64,000 bases of DNA from Desulfatibacillum sp. (GTDB lineage Bacteria; Desulfobacterota; Desulfobacteria; Desulfobacterales; SpSt-501), in NCBI GenBank assembly GCA_020725555.1, contig DYEU01000023.1, forward strand, positions 1-64,000. Reading direction: 5' to 3'. Positions 33,764 to 42,372 of the stretch are shown piece after piece. The stretch's first letter is position 1. Each line of letters opens with the position of its first letter. The position numbers and the translations under genes were made by a program. The notes below the pieces were generated by a model. It ran no database searches, had not been told where the DNA came from, and was given only the letters and a program-made list of their open reading frames with translations.

Positions 33764-35116
33764 GGGTCGCCCCCGGCCGGGCGCGCCCGCGCGCCGGCGC
33801 GCGGCGGGCGCGAGCACATACCAGAGAAGCCCCACGGCCTGGAGGGCAAGGAGGCCGAGAAAGCTCACCCGGTAGCCCTCCGGGGCGTACCCGCCGGCCG
33901 CCGTCGGCGGAAAGAGGGCGATCACGGCGCCGATCCCCCACTGGCCGGCGAACGTCGCGACGAAGACGAGCAGGTTCAGGCCGGTGCTCACCCGGCCGGC
34001 GAGGGCCGGGGAAAACTGCATCGCCAGCGCCGGGTAGGGGATGACGCCCGTCGTGCCGAAGAAGCCGAAGAGCACCCAGAGGGCTGCGGCCCAGCCGGGC
34101 GGGGCGAAAACCAGGAGCGCCTGCACCGCCATGAAGAGCGCCATGCCCCAGGCGCCGGTGGTGAGGGGGGCGACCCCGGCGCGGCCGAGGCGTTCGGTCA
34201 CCCAGCCGATGGCGACATAGCCCGCCGTCATCGCGGCCGCCGTCCAGAACAGCACCCCCGCCGCCGCGGGGCGGTCCAGGCCGGCGACGTCCCGCAGCCA
34301 GGGCCCTGACCAGAGGCCGTGGACCGCCATGAAGGCGACCTGCGAGGAGACGGTGAGCGGGGTCACGCGCCAGAAGACCGGCCGGGTGAAGACCTCGCGG
34401 ATCCCGCCCCACTGCCGGGAGAGCGCCGGGGGCGGCGCGGCGGTCCGTTTCTCGGGGACCGCGCGCCAGATGACCGCCGCGACCGCAAGGCTCAGGCCGC
34501 CGAGCGCGAAAAAGACCCCCCGCCAGTCGAGGACCCGCAGCGCGGCCTCGACCGGCACCGTGGCCGACAGCGCCCCCAGCCCGCCGGCGGCGAGGTGCAG
34601 GCCGTTGATGCGCGGCCAGGAGAGAGGTGGAAACCAGAGGGTGTAGGCCTTGATGGCCGCCATGTAGCCGGCCGCGACCCCCAGGCCGATGCATGCGCGG
34701 CCGGCGAAGAGGCCCCAGAGCCCCCCGGACCGGGCGAAGAGCAGGGCGCCCGCGGCGGCGAGCAAAAGCAGCACGCCCTCAACCCGCCGCGGGCCGAAGC
34801 GGTCGAGCAGGACGCCCAGGGGGATCTGGAGCGCGGCGAAGGAGATGAAGTAGGCGGCGGTGAGCAACCCGAGATCGGCCGGGCCGATCCCGAGATCCGC
34901 GACCAGATCGGGCGCGATGACCGCGTTCACCACGCGGAAGAGGTAGGAGAGAAAATAGGCGAGCGCGAAGGGGACGACGACGCGCAGGAACACGCCCCCC
35001 CGCGGCGCGGCCCCCCCCGCGGCGAAGGCGGGCCGCCCGGCCTCCCCTTCCGCCCCGGCCGCCGCCTGCCCGCTCCGGGACGGCTCCGGCCGGCCTGCCT
35101 CAGGGCGTCCAGACAT
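33752..35116 (-). CDS. Major facilitator superfamily transporter
   Basis: Predicted 454 aa with about 12 membrane helices starting at FALAYFLSYLFRVVNAVIAP. The signature between helices 2 and 3 is GVLLDRFGPRRV, as expected for MFS proteins, and a second copy, GWVTERLGRAG, appears in the C-terminal half. The N-terminal 45 residues are hydrophilic and poorly conserved. The gene begins 17 bases inside the 3' end of the decarboxylase gene, so the two are translated together. Substrate unknown; a lysine, polyamine or organic-acid exporter is a guess from the neighbour only. Confidence 0.85.
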   Translation of the reverse strand: MSGRPEAGRPEPSRSGQAAAGAEGEAGRPAFAAGGAAPRGGVFLRVVVPFALAYFLSYLFRVVNAVIAPDLVADLGIGPADLGLLTAAYFISFAALQIPLGVLLDRFGPRRVEGVLLLLAAAGALLFARSGGLWGLFAGRACIGLGVAAGYMAAIKAYTLWFPPLSWPRINGLHLAAGGLGALSATVPVEAALRVLDWRGVFFALGGLSLAVAAVIWRAVPEKRTAAPPPALSRQWGGIREVFTRPVFWRVTPLTVSSQVAFMAVHGLWSGPWLRDVAGLDRPAAAGVLFWTAAAMTAGYVAIGWVTERLGRAGVAPLTTGAWGMALFMAVQALLVFAPPGWAAALWVLFGFFGTTGVIPYPALAMQFSPALAGRVSTGLNLLVFVATFAGQWGIGAVIALFPPTAAGGYAPEGYRVSFLGLLALQAVGLLWYVLAPAARRRAGAPGRGRPSAV

Positions 35117-36362
35117 CGGGGGCGAAGCGCAGCGTGGCGAAGTGATCCTCCACGGTTTCCTCCCGCCGGATCAGCTCGACCGCACCGTCGGCCCGGAGGA
35201 GGAGCTCCTTGGGGCGGAGCCTGCCGTTGTAGTTGAAGCCCATGGCATGGCCGTGGGCGCCGGTGTCGTGGATGACGAGGAGATCGCCCTCCTCGAGGGG
35301 CGGAAGTGCGCGCTGGATGGCGAACTTGTCGTTGTTCTCGCAAAGCGAGCCGACCACGTCCACCGTCTCCGCCGGCGGCAGATCGCGCTTGCCGGGGACG
35401 GTGATGTGATGGTAGGCGCCGTACATCCCGGGCCGCATCAGGGCCGACATGCAGGCGTCGACCCCCACGTAGGTGCGGTAGATCTCCTTGCGGTTGATCA
35501 CCCGCGTGACGAGCACGCCGTGGGGCCCGGTCATGTAGCGGCCACTTTCCATGAAGAGCCGCGGGGCCCAGCCGTGGCGTTCGCGGAAGCGGTCGATCCG
35601 CTCCGCCGCCTCCCGGCCGAGGGCGGCGAGGTCGAGCGGCTCGTCCTCGGGCCGGTAGGGGATCCCCAGGCCGCCGCCCATGTTCATGAACTCGAAGCGG
35701 ATGTCGAGCTCCCCGGAAACCCAGGCCATGAGGTCGAGGAGCATCTCCACGGTCTGGACCATGAAACGGTGGTTGCGCTCGTTGGAGACGACCATCGTGT
35801 GCAGCCCGAAGCGCCGCGCCCCCCGCGCGATCGCCCGGCGGTAGGCCTCGACGATCTGGTCGTGGGCGACCCCGTACTTGGCCTCGACGGGGTTGCCGAT
35901 GATCGCGTTGCCGGTGCGCCTCGGCCCCGGGTTGTAGCGGAAGGAGATGAGCTCCGGGAAACGGGGGACCTTGGGCACGAGGCGGATGTCGTCCAGGTTG
36001 AGGATCGCGCCGCCGTCGGCGAGGGCGGCCTCGAACTCGAAGGCCGCGGTGTTGTTCGAGGTGAACATGAGGTCCTCGCCCCGCGCGCCGACCCGGCGGC
36101 TGAGCAGGAGCTCGGGGACCGAGCTGCAGTCGAAGCCGAAGCCCAGCGCGCGCATCACCTGGAGGATGCGGGGGTTGGGGAGGGCCTTGACGGCGAAGTA
36201 CTCGCGGAAGCCTTCCGGGACGCCGCGGAAGGCGTCCTTGACCGCCTCGCCGGTCGCGCGGATCCCCGCCTCGTCATAGAGGTGAAAGGGGGTCCCGAAA
36301 TGCGCGGCGATCCGGTCGACCACGGGGTAGAGGCGGCGTTCGAACTCCGGCGACATCGGCAT
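35100..36362 (-). CDS. lysA: Diaminopimelate decarboxylase-like PLP enzyme (fold III)
   Basis: Predicted 420 aa. It shows the alanine-racemase-like barrel with PLP Lys59 in YFAVKALPNP and the Gly-rich phosphate site MGGGLGIPY. The C-terminal domain carries GSLCENNDKFA, whose Cys-Glu pair is the active-site motif of DAP decarboxylases acting across the dimer. LysA converts meso-diaminopimelate to lysine. Relatives such as carboxynorspermidine or ornithine decarboxylases share this fold, so another diamino acid is possible. ATGs at 36362 and 36356 are both usable; AAGGAGA lies upstream. Confidence 0.82.
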   Translation of the reverse strand: MPMSPEFERRLYPVVDRIAAHFGTPFHLYDEAGIRATGEAVKDAFRGVPEGFREYFAVKALPNPRILQVMRALGFGFDCSSVPELLLSRRVGARGEDLMFTSNNTAAFEFEAALADGGAILNLDDIRLVPKVPRFPELISFRYNPGPRRTGNAIIGNPVEAKYGVAHDQIVEAYRRAIARGARRFGLHTMVVSNERNHRFMVQTVEMLLDLMAWVSGELDIRFEFMNMGGGLGIPYRPEDEPLDLAALGREAAERIDRFRERHGWAPRLFMESGRYMTGPHGVLVTRVINRKEIYRTYVGVDACMSALMRPGMYGAYHHITVPGKRDLPPAETVDVVGSLCENNDKFAIQRALPPLEEGDLLVIHDTGAHGHAMGFNYNGRLRPKELLLRADGAVELIRREETVEDHFATLRFAPDVWTP

Positions 36363-36407
36363 GGGGGCGGCGGTCTCCTTGGGGGGGCGCTCACGAAAAC
36401 GGTCTCC

Positions 36408-36436
36408 GATCTAAGGGTTTCCGCTGCTCCTGTCAA
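36408..36436 (-). promoter_or_regulatory. Candidate promoter of the lysA-MFS operon
   Basis: Minus strand: perfect TTGACA (36436-36431), a 17-base spacer and TAGATC (36413-36408), about 40 bases before the start codon. Confidence 0.6.
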
Positions 36437-36473
36437 GTAAGGCCGCCGCGGCCGGAAGGCGGCCGGGAACGCG

Positions 36474-36502
36474 TGGATTTCGGCCCGGATCGATGCTATG
36501 AT
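36474..36502 (+). promoter_or_regulatory. Candidate promoter of the ATPase-OmpA gene
   Basis: TGGATT at 36474-36479, a 17-base spacer and TATGAT at 36497-36502 (5 of 6 to the -10 consensus), about 48 bases before ATG 36551. Confidence 0.42.
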
Positions 36503-36550
36503 TCCCTAATTGCATCCCCGGGCGTGACCGCCGGCACAAAGGACGGATCC

Positions 36551-38188
36551 ATGTACCGCAACCATTTCGAGCTCACGAAGAAACCCTTCGAGATCAGCCC
36601 CGACCCCGAGTTCCTCTGGCTCGGCGAGAAACACCGCGAGGGGCTCGCCGTGCTCAAGTACGGCATCCTGGAAAACAAGGGGTTTTTGCTCATCACCGGC
36701 GAGGTCGGAACCGGCAAGACGGCCCTCATCCGCGCCATCGAGAGAGAGGTCAAGGCGCGCGCCATCATCGTCACCATCCCGGACCCGGGCATGGGGCTGA
36801 TGGATTTCTACCACTTCCTGGCCGCGGAGCTGAACATCGAGCGCGATTTCCGCAACAAAGGGGAGTTCCTCGCCCGCTTCAAGCGCCTGATGCTCGAGGC
36901 GTTCTCGGGCTACCGGCGGGTCTTGCTGATCATCGACGAGTCCCAGCGCCTGAACCACGAGCTGCTCGAGGAGATCCGCCTGCTCTCCAACATCGATCTC
37001 GAGGGCAAGGTGGTGATCAACATTTTCTTCGTGGGGCAAAGCGAGTTCCGCGAGATCCTCGCCCGCGAGGAAAACCGCGCCGTGCGCCAGCGCATCACGG
37101 TGAGCTACCACCTGCCGGCCCTGGACGAAGCCGAAACCGCCCAGTACATCCGCCACCGGCTGCGTGTGGCCGGGACACAGCGGGAGATCTTCACCGCCCC
37201 GGCCGTCCAGGCCGTGCACGAATCCGCAAAGGGCCTGCCGCGCCTGATCAACATCCTCTGCGACCACGCGATGATGACGGCCTACATCCGCGGCGTGAAG
37301 ACGGTCGACGCGGAGATCGTCCGCGAATGCGCCCGGGAGCTCGGCATCACGATCGGCGAGGTCGCCCCCGGCGGAAAGACGGCGGGCGGGAACCGGGCTG
37401 CTGCCGCGGACACCTCAAGAGCGAAGGTGCCCTCTGCCGCCGACCGCCCGCGCGCCTCGGGCTCCCGGGTGCGCGCGGCGCTGGTCTTCGCGCTCGTCCT
37501 GCTCGCCCTCCTCGCCGGCTGGCACTTCTACGGCGACGCCGTTTCGCAGCAGCTCGCGCTTTGGGGAAAGGGCCGGGAAGCCCCCGCCGCCGCCTTCCCC
37601 CGCGGGCCAGAACCCGGCGCCCCCCTGCAGGCCGCACCCCCGCTTCCGCTCGCGGCCGGGCTCCGGCCGTCCCCGGAGGATGACGCGAAAGCCGCGCCGC
37701 CCGCGGAGGCGGTCGCCCCCGTATCCCGGCAGGCCGTCCCGCCCGCCTCGGAGCAGGCCACACCCCCTGCCGCCCCCGAGGCGGCCGCCGAGCCCCGCCG
37801 GCCCGCCGCGGACGCCGTCGCCCCCGCCCCCCGCCCCTTCGTCCTCCAGGAATTCACCGTCTTTTTCGATCCGAATTCCATCGAGCTCAACCCGCGGGCC
37901 CGCGAGACCGTCGCCACGGCGGCTGGGCTGCTGCGGGCGAGCCCCGGGACCGCCGCGCTGGTGGAAGGGCACTCGGACGGCGCCGGCGATCCGGCCTACA
38001 ACCTTTTCCTCTCCGGCAAACGGGCGATGGCCGTCAAGACCCAGCTCGTCGCCCAGGGGCTCCACCCGGATCGGGTGAACATCACGGCCTTCGGGGCGGA
38101 GCGGCCGGTCGACACCAACGAAACCGCCGAAGGCCGCAACAAGAACCGCCGCGTGGTGATCCGCATCGTGCCGCGGCCGGGATCCTGA
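36551..38188 (+). CDS. ExeA/GspA-type AAA ATPase fused to an OmpA-like domain
   Basis: Predicted 545 aa from ATG at 36551. Residues 1-280 are a GspA/ExeA-like ATPase starting MYRNHFELTKKPFEISPDP, with Walker A GEVGTGKTALIRAI and Walker B VLLIIDESQRL. One membrane helix (ALVFALVLLALLAGWHFY, about 322-340) is followed by a Pro/Ala-rich linker. The C-terminal OmpA domain (about 430-545) shows FFDPNSIELNPRARETV, VEGHSDGAGD and NRRVVIRIV, a peptidoglycan-binding fold. ExeA/GspA proteins help pass type II secretin assemblies through the cell wall, and their C-terminal domain usually has another peptidoglycan-binding fold, so this is an alternative solution. No secretion genes are adjacent. Confidence 0.88.
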   Translation: MYRNHFELTKKPFEISPDPEFLWLGEKHREGLAVLKYGILENKGFLLITGEVGTGKTALIRAIEREVKARAIIVTIPDPGMGLMDFYHFLAAELNIERDFRNKGEFLARFKRLMLEAFSGYRRVLLIIDESQRLNHELLEEIRLLSNIDLEGKVVINIFFVGQSEFREILAREENRAVRQRITVSYHLPALDEAETAQYIRHRLRVAGTQREIFTAPAVQAVHESAKGLPRLINILCDHAMMTAYIRGVKTVDAEIVRECARELGITIGEVAPGGKTAGGNRAAAADTSRAKVPSAADRPRASGSRVRAALVFALVLLALLAGWHFYGDAVSQQLALWGKGREAPAAAFPRGPEPGAPLQAAPPLPLAAGLRPSPEDDAKAAPPAEAVAPVSRQAVPPASEQATPPAAPEAAAEPRRPAADAVAPAPRPFVLQEFTVFFDPNSIELNPRARETVATAAGLLRASPGTAALVEGHSDGAGDPAYNLFLSGKRAMAVKTQLVAQGLHPDRVNITAFGAERPVDTNETAEGRNKNRRVVIRIVPRPGS

Positions 38189-38245
38189 AGGCGGCCGCCG
38201 CCCCGCTATTCCGGGCCGACGGCCGAGAGGGGCGTGAGGCGGGTT

Positions 38246-38410
38246 TCAGCTTTTCTTCGAGGTCACGGTCTGGAAGGTGGAGATCTGCCGCTTGACTTTC
38301 CGGGACTTGCAATCGGGGCAGGCGATTTTCTTCTTCTCGGCGTCCGAAAGGCTCAAAAAGAGAGCAAACGATTTCTTGCAGGCTTCGCAGTAGTACTCGT
38401 AGGTCGGCAT
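38246..38410 (-). CDS. FmdB-family zinc-ribbon protein
   Basis: A 54-residue protein. It starts MPTYEYYCEACKKSF and has a second pair CPDC; the C-x2-C...C-x2-C set binds zinc. AAGGAGGGAAACGGG precedes the ATG. FmdB-type ribbons are small putative regulators of unknown target, common in deltaproteobacteria. The gene has its own promoter candidate. Confidence 0.9.
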   Translation of the reverse strand: MPTYEYYCEACKKSFALFLSLSDAEKKKIACPDCKSRKVKRQISTFQTVTSKKS

Positions 38411-38464
38411 CCCGTTTCCCTCCTTTCGGCGTTTTTCGGGGTTTCCTCTCGGAAGACCGGGGCG

Positions 38465-38494
38465 ATTGTAGCAAAGCCGCGGCCGGAGGGTCAA
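38465..38494 (-). promoter_or_regulatory. Promoter of the FmdB-like gene
   Basis: Minus strand: TTGACC (38494-38489), an 18-base spacer and TACAAT (38470-38465); both elements match 5 of 6 positions. The start codon lies about 55 bases downstream. Confidence 0.7.
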
Positions 38495-38526
38495 GTCGGC
38501 GCCGGCGGCCGGGTCGGCCCGCCGGC

Positions 38527-39273
38527 TCAGCGATGCCGCGGCGTAAAGCGCACGGTCGAGGTCTCGTACTGGATCGCGTAATCGACGCGCTGGAGAAAGT
38601 CCATCCCCAGCAAGCCGTCGCAGGAGGGGTCTTCGGCCTCGACGGGCAGGATCACGACCGGGAAGTCCCGCATCCGCACGGGACCGACCTGGATCGCCTC
38701 CAGCCGGCCGACCTCGGAGTGGACCGTGCGGCCCCCCGCGAGCCGGGATTGGCCCCGGGCGAGCGTCAGGATCCTCAGCCTCTCCGCGACCGGGCGGTAG
38801 AGCACCGTGTGGCTCGCCCCGGTGTCCAGAACCAGCCGCACGCGGGCCTCGAGGCCGTGGTTGGCGAGCGTCACGGGAACGAGGACCCGGTTGCCGGCGA
38901 TCTCCACCTCGGTCTCCTCGGCCCGGCGGCGGCGGCGCTCCTCCTCCTCGGCCCGCCGCAGCCGCACGGCCTCCTCCTCGCGCCGCAGCTCCTCGAGCTG
39001 CCGCTCGGTTTCGCGCCGCCGCTCCTCCTCGAGATCCCGCTCCCGGCTGCGCTCGGCCTCGAGGTGCAGGATGCGCTGCTCCTCGGGGAGGTGATCGTAC
39101 TTTTCGGAGTAACGCCCGGCCTGCGGTCGGTACTCCTCCGGGATCTTCCAGAATTCGTCGACGAAATGCGTCCGGCCGGAGCGGTCGGTGTAGCGGTAGA
39201 ACTCGGCCGGAGCCCCCGCCGGCAGCGCAAGCAGCAGGCCGGCAAGGCACAGCATCCGCCCCGCGCGCGTCAT
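38527..39273 (-). CDS. Secreted retropepsin-like aspartic protease with DUF4124 and coiled coil
   Basis: Predicted 248 aa from ATG at 39273, which overlaps the larE stop (ATGA). A signal peptide (MLCLAGLLLALPAGAPAE) is followed by a DUF4124-like motif FYRYTDRSGRTHFVDE. A strongly charged coiled coil rich in Glu and Arg covers about residues 60-125. The C-terminal domain has the single aspartic-protease motif LVLDTGASHTVL and a later hydrophobic-Gly LLGMDFL, as in retroviral-type proteases that work as dimers. It is probably periplasmic. The coiled coil may promote dimerisation. No substrate is known. Confidence 0.85.
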   Translation of the reverse strand: MTRAGRMLCLAGLLLALPAGAPAEFYRYTDRSGRTHFVDEFWKIPEEYRPQAGRYSEKYDHLPEEQRILHLEAERSRERDLEEERRRETERQLEELRREEEAVRLRRAEEEERRRRRAEETEVEIAGNRVLVPVTLANHGLEARVRLVLDTGASHTVLYRPVAERLRILTLARGQSRLAGGRTVHSEVGRLEAIQVGPVRMRDFPVVILPVEAEDPSCDGLLGMDFLQRVDYAIQYETSTVRFTPRHR

Positions 39274-40154
39274 CGCCCGCCGCCCTTCCGCCGCGCGCAT
39301 CCCGGGAGGATGCGGTTCAGGCTGCCGGCGACGTAGCCCTCGAGATCCAGGGCGACGTGCGCAAAGCCGAGGCCGTGGAAGGCCCGCCGGATCTCCTCCC
39401 GCAGGGGGCTTGCGGCCAGACGCGGCAGGTCCTCGGGCCGGGCCTCGATGCGGGCGACCTCGCCGTGGTGGCGGACGCGGACCCCCGAGAAGCCGCGGGC
39501 GAGAAGGAATTCCTCCGCCCGCTCCACGGCGGCGAGCTCCGTGCGCCGGAGCGGCCGGCCGTAAGGGATGCGCGAGGCGAGGCAGGCCATGGCCGGCCGG
39601 TCCCAGGTGGGCAGCGCAAGACGCCGCGAAAGGCGCCGGATCGCGGCCTTGTCGAGCCCCGCCGCGATCAGGGGTTCGGCGACCCCCATCTCGCGCGCCG
39701 CACGCAGGCCGGGCCGGATGTCCTGCAGGTCATCGAGGTTCGCCCCGTGGGCGAGGGCGGCAAACCCCGCTCGCGCGGCCGCCCGGCCAAGCTCGCGCAG
39801 GAGCAGGCGCTTGCAGAAATAGCAGCGGGCGGGGCCGTTGCGCGCGATCGCCGGCCGCGCCAGCAGCGCCACCCGCACCCGCACCTGCGGCACCCCGAGC
39901 CGGCGGGCCGTCTCCGCGGCCGCGCGCACCTCCCGCCGGCTCTGGAGATCGGTCTCCGCCGTCACCGCAAGCACCCGGCCCTCGAGCGCCTCCCGCGCGG
40001 CGGCGAGCAGCAGGGTGCTGTCCACCCCGCCGGAAAAAGCGACCGCCAGGCGCTCGTGGCGGCCGAGGCAGGCGAGAAGGCGCCGCCCCTCGGGGGTCCT
40101 CCAGGCGGATCGGGACTCGCCGCCGGGGGGGCGTTCGGGGTCTCTTCGGTCCAT
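39270..40154 (-). CDS. larE: LarE-type ATP-dependent sulfur transferase
   Basis: Predicted 294 aa from ATG at 40154; an in-frame GTG at 40184 would add 10 residues, and neither has a clear ribosome-binding site. The PP-loop is AFSGGVDSTLLLA. RCYFCKRLLL and ACLASRIPYG are characteristic; the Cys in the latter corresponds to the sacrificial Cys176 of Lactobacillus LarE. LarE adenylates and thiolates a nicotinic-acid-derived precursor of the nickel-pincer cofactor of lactate racemase and relatives. larA, larB and larC are not in the window. The gene is translationally coupled to the aspartic protease gene. Confidence 0.87.
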   Translation of the reverse strand: MDRRDPERPPGGESRSAWRTPEGRRLLACLGRHERLAVAFSGGVDSTLLLAAAREALEGRVLAVTAETDLQSRREVRAAAETARRLGVPQVRVRVALLARPAIARNGPARCYFCKRLLLRELGRAAARAGFAALAHGANLDDLQDIRPGLRAAREMGVAEPLIAAGLDKAAIRRLSRRLALPTWDRPAMACLASRIPYGRPLRRTELAAVERAEEFLLARGFSGVRVRHHGEVARIEARPEDLPRLAASPLREEIRRAFHGLGFAHVALDLEGYVAGSLNRILPGCARRKGGGR

Positions 40155-40172
40155 GGGCGTTGCGGGTCCGGG

Positions 40173-40201
40173 TTTACAGCCCACCGGGGATTTTCTATAT
40201 G
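40173..40201 (+). promoter_or_regulatory. Candidate promoter of the peptide ABC transporter operon
   Basis: TTTACA at 40173-40178 (5 of 6), a 17-base spacer and TATATG at 40196-40201 (4 of 6), about 44 bases before the TTG start at 40245. Confidence 0.65.
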
Positions 40202-40204
40202 CCC

Positions 40205-40233
40205 ATTATAGGCAAATCCGGCTCGAACTGCAA
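40205..40233 (-). promoter_or_regulatory. Candidate promoter of larE
   Basis: Minus strand: TTGCAG (40233-40228), a 17-base spacer and a perfect TATAAT (40210-40205). The -35 abuts the ribosome-binding site of the divergent transporter gene, and the two predicted -10 elements are only 3 bases apart. Confidence 0.65.
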
Positions 40234-40244
40234 AAGGAGCGCCT

Positions 40245-42350
40245 TTGGGCACGCGACGGCTGCTGCTGGGGCTTCCGCTGGCGATCGGCGCCGTGCTGCT
40301 GCAATCCGTTCTCTGGGTGCCGACCTACGAGGAGCAGGCGCGCGGGAACCCCGCACGGCTCGAGGAGTTCATCCAGGCCTCGATCGGCGACGCCGCCGTT
40401 CTCAACCCCATCCTCTCCACCGACTCGGCGAGCGCGGAAATCGAGCAGCTCGTCTTCGAGGGGCTGCTCGACCGGGACGAACGTCTCGCGCTGCGCGGCC
40501 GGCTGGCCGAATCCTGGACGGTGCGCGAGGAGGCCTATTTCCATGTCGCCGCGGAACCCGGGGAGGCCGGGGCCCAAGCCGAGCGGATCGCCGCGCTGCT
40601 GCACGGGCTCCGAGCGCGGCCCGCGGGGCTTTCCCCACCCGTTCGGGCCGCGCTGGAGAACATCCGCGGCATCGAGATCGAGCCCGCCCGCGACGAGACC
40701 CGCACGATCGCGGACTCCTCCGGCCGCGAGGTTCGCCTGCGGATCGCCGCCCCGCCCCGCATCCGGCTTCTCCTGGAGCGGGTCGACCCCGATCTCTTCG
40801 CGCACCTCGAGACCCTGCTGGGCGAGGGGGTTTTCCTTCGCTTCCGCCCCGAGGCGCATCTCGAGACCGACCCGCCGCTTGCCCCGGAGGAGAAGGCCCG
40901 CCTCGCCCGCGCAGCGCTGCCCCCGGTCGAGCACAACCCCGTGATCGAGTTCCGCCTGCGGCCGGGACTCACCTTTCACGACGGCCGGCCGGTCACGGCC
41001 GAGGACGTGCGCTTCACCTGGCAGGCCGTCGTCGACCCGCGGAACCTCTCCCCGCGCGCCTCCGACTTCGAGCCGGTCAAGGAGGTGCGCGTCCCCGACC
41101 CGCTCACCGCGGTCGTCGTCTACAAGCGCCTCCACGCCCCGGCGCTGGCGAGCTGGACCCTCGGGCTGCTTCCGCGGCACCGGCTCGACGCGGAGGCCCT
41201 GCGCCGCGAGGCGCTCGCCGCCGGGAAGGACCCCGCCTCCTTCGGCATCCGCCAGAGCCGCTTCAACCGCGAGCCCGTCGGCTGTGGACCCTTCGTCTTC
41301 CGGGAGTGGAAGTCGGACCGCTTCATCCGCCTGGAGCGTTTCGAGAACTACTTCGAGGGGCCGCCCGAGTACCGGCGCTTCTCCTACCGCATCCTCCCCG
41401 ATCTCCTGACGCAGGAGATGGAATTCTACGCCGGGACGATCGACGCCTACGCCGTCCAGCCGCACCAGGTGGCGCGCCTCTCCCGCGACCCCCGGTTCCA
41501 GCACTTCTCCGGCACCTCCTTCGCCTACACCTACATCGGCTACAACCTCCGGCGGCCGCCCTTCGACGACCCGCGGGTGCGCCGGGCCTTGGGCCTGGCG
41601 GTCCCGGTCGAGCGCATCATCGAGGCCGTGCTCTACGGCCAGGCCGAGCGCACGAGCGGCCCCTTTCCCCTCCAGACGCCGTTCTACAACCGCGACGTCG
41701 CCTCTCTGCCCTACGACCCGGCGGCCGCGCGGCGGCTTCTCGAGGAGGCCGGCTGGCGGCCCGGCCCGGACGGGGTGCTCGAGAAGGGGGGCCGCGGGCT
41801 GCGCTTCACCCTGATCACCAACAGCGGCAACGACATCCGCAAGTCCATCCTGACGATCGTCCAGGACGCCTGGAAGCGGATCGGGGTCGCCGTGCAGACC
41901 GACCTCGTCGAATGGTCGGTTTTCATCCGCGAGCGCATCCACCGCCTCGACTTCGACGCCGTGGTGCTCGGCTGGTCGATGGGCGTCGAGCCCGACCTCC
42001 ACCCCATCTGGCACTCGAGCCAGACCGGGCCCAACCAGCTCAATTTCGTGGGCTACCGCCACCCCGAGGCCGACGCCCTCATCACGCGCATCCGCGAGGA
42101 GTACGACCCCGAGCGGCAGGCGGCCCTGTGCCGCCGGCTGCACGCCCGCATCGCCGAGGACCAGCCGGTCACCTTTCTGTACGCGGGGAAATGGACGGCC
42201 GTCCTCGACCGGCGCATCGTGATCCGCGAGCGGGACGCGCACGGGGACATCCGCCACCGACCGATCGAACCCACCCCGACGGGCAACTACCGCTTCCACT
42301 TCAACCGCTGGGTGAAGCTTCCCGCGCGCCCGGTGTTCGCGGCGCCGTGA
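40245..42350 (+). CDS. Peptide ABC transporter substrate-binding protein (family 5), enlarged
   Basis: Predicted 701 aa from TTG at 40245, supported by AAAAGGAG 5 bases upstream. An N-terminal hydrophobic segment (LLLGLPLAIGAVLLQSVLWV) is a signal or anchor; no lipobox is seen. Family 5 features are AAVLNPILSTDSASAEI, LAESWTV, IEFRLRPGLTFHDGRPVT and a conserved C-terminal lobe. An insert of about 140 residues (92-232) separates LAESWTV from the FHDG motif, which are normally near each other. It binds peptides, or possibly other ligands, for the following permeases and ATPases. Confidence 0.87.
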   Translation: MGTRRLLLGLPLAIGAVLLQSVLWVPTYEEQARGNPARLEEFIQASIGDAAVLNPILSTDSASAEIEQLVFEGLLDRDERLALRGRLAESWTVREEAYFHVAAEPGEAGAQAERIAALLHGLRARPAGLSPPVRAALENIRGIEIEPARDETRTIADSSGREVRLRIAAPPRIRLLLERVDPDLFAHLETLLGEGVFLRFRPEAHLETDPPLAPEEKARLARAALPPVEHNPVIEFRLRPGLTFHDGRPVTAEDVRFTWQAVVDPRNLSPRASDFEPVKEVRVPDPLTAVVVYKRLHAPALASWTLGLLPRHRLDAEALRREALAAGKDPASFGIRQSRFNREPVGCGPFVFREWKSDRFIRLERFENYFEGPPEYRRFSYRILPDLLTQEMEFYAGTIDAYAVQPHQVARLSRDPRFQHFSGTSFAYTYIGYNLRRPPFDDPRVRRALGLAVPVERIIEAVLYGQAERTSGPFPLQTPFYNRDVASLPYDPAAARRLLEEAGWRPGPDGVLEKGGRGLRFTLITNSGNDIRKSILTIVQDAWKRIGVAVQTDLVEWSVFIRERIHRLDFDAVVLGWSMGVEPDLHPIWHSSQTGPNQLNFVGYRHPEADALITRIREEYDPERQAALCRRLHARIAEDQPVTFLYAGKWTAVLDRRIVIRERDAHGDIRHRPIEPTPTGNYRFHFNRWVKLPARPVFAAP

Positions 42351-42372
42351 ACCGCACCCGCACGGTGGGCCC

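Noticed and set aside
38189-38245. Terminator-like pairing (CGCCCC/GGGGCG) between the ATPase-OmpA and FmdB-like genes
   Set aside because: Long loop and no U-run; likely chance pairing in GC-rich DNA.
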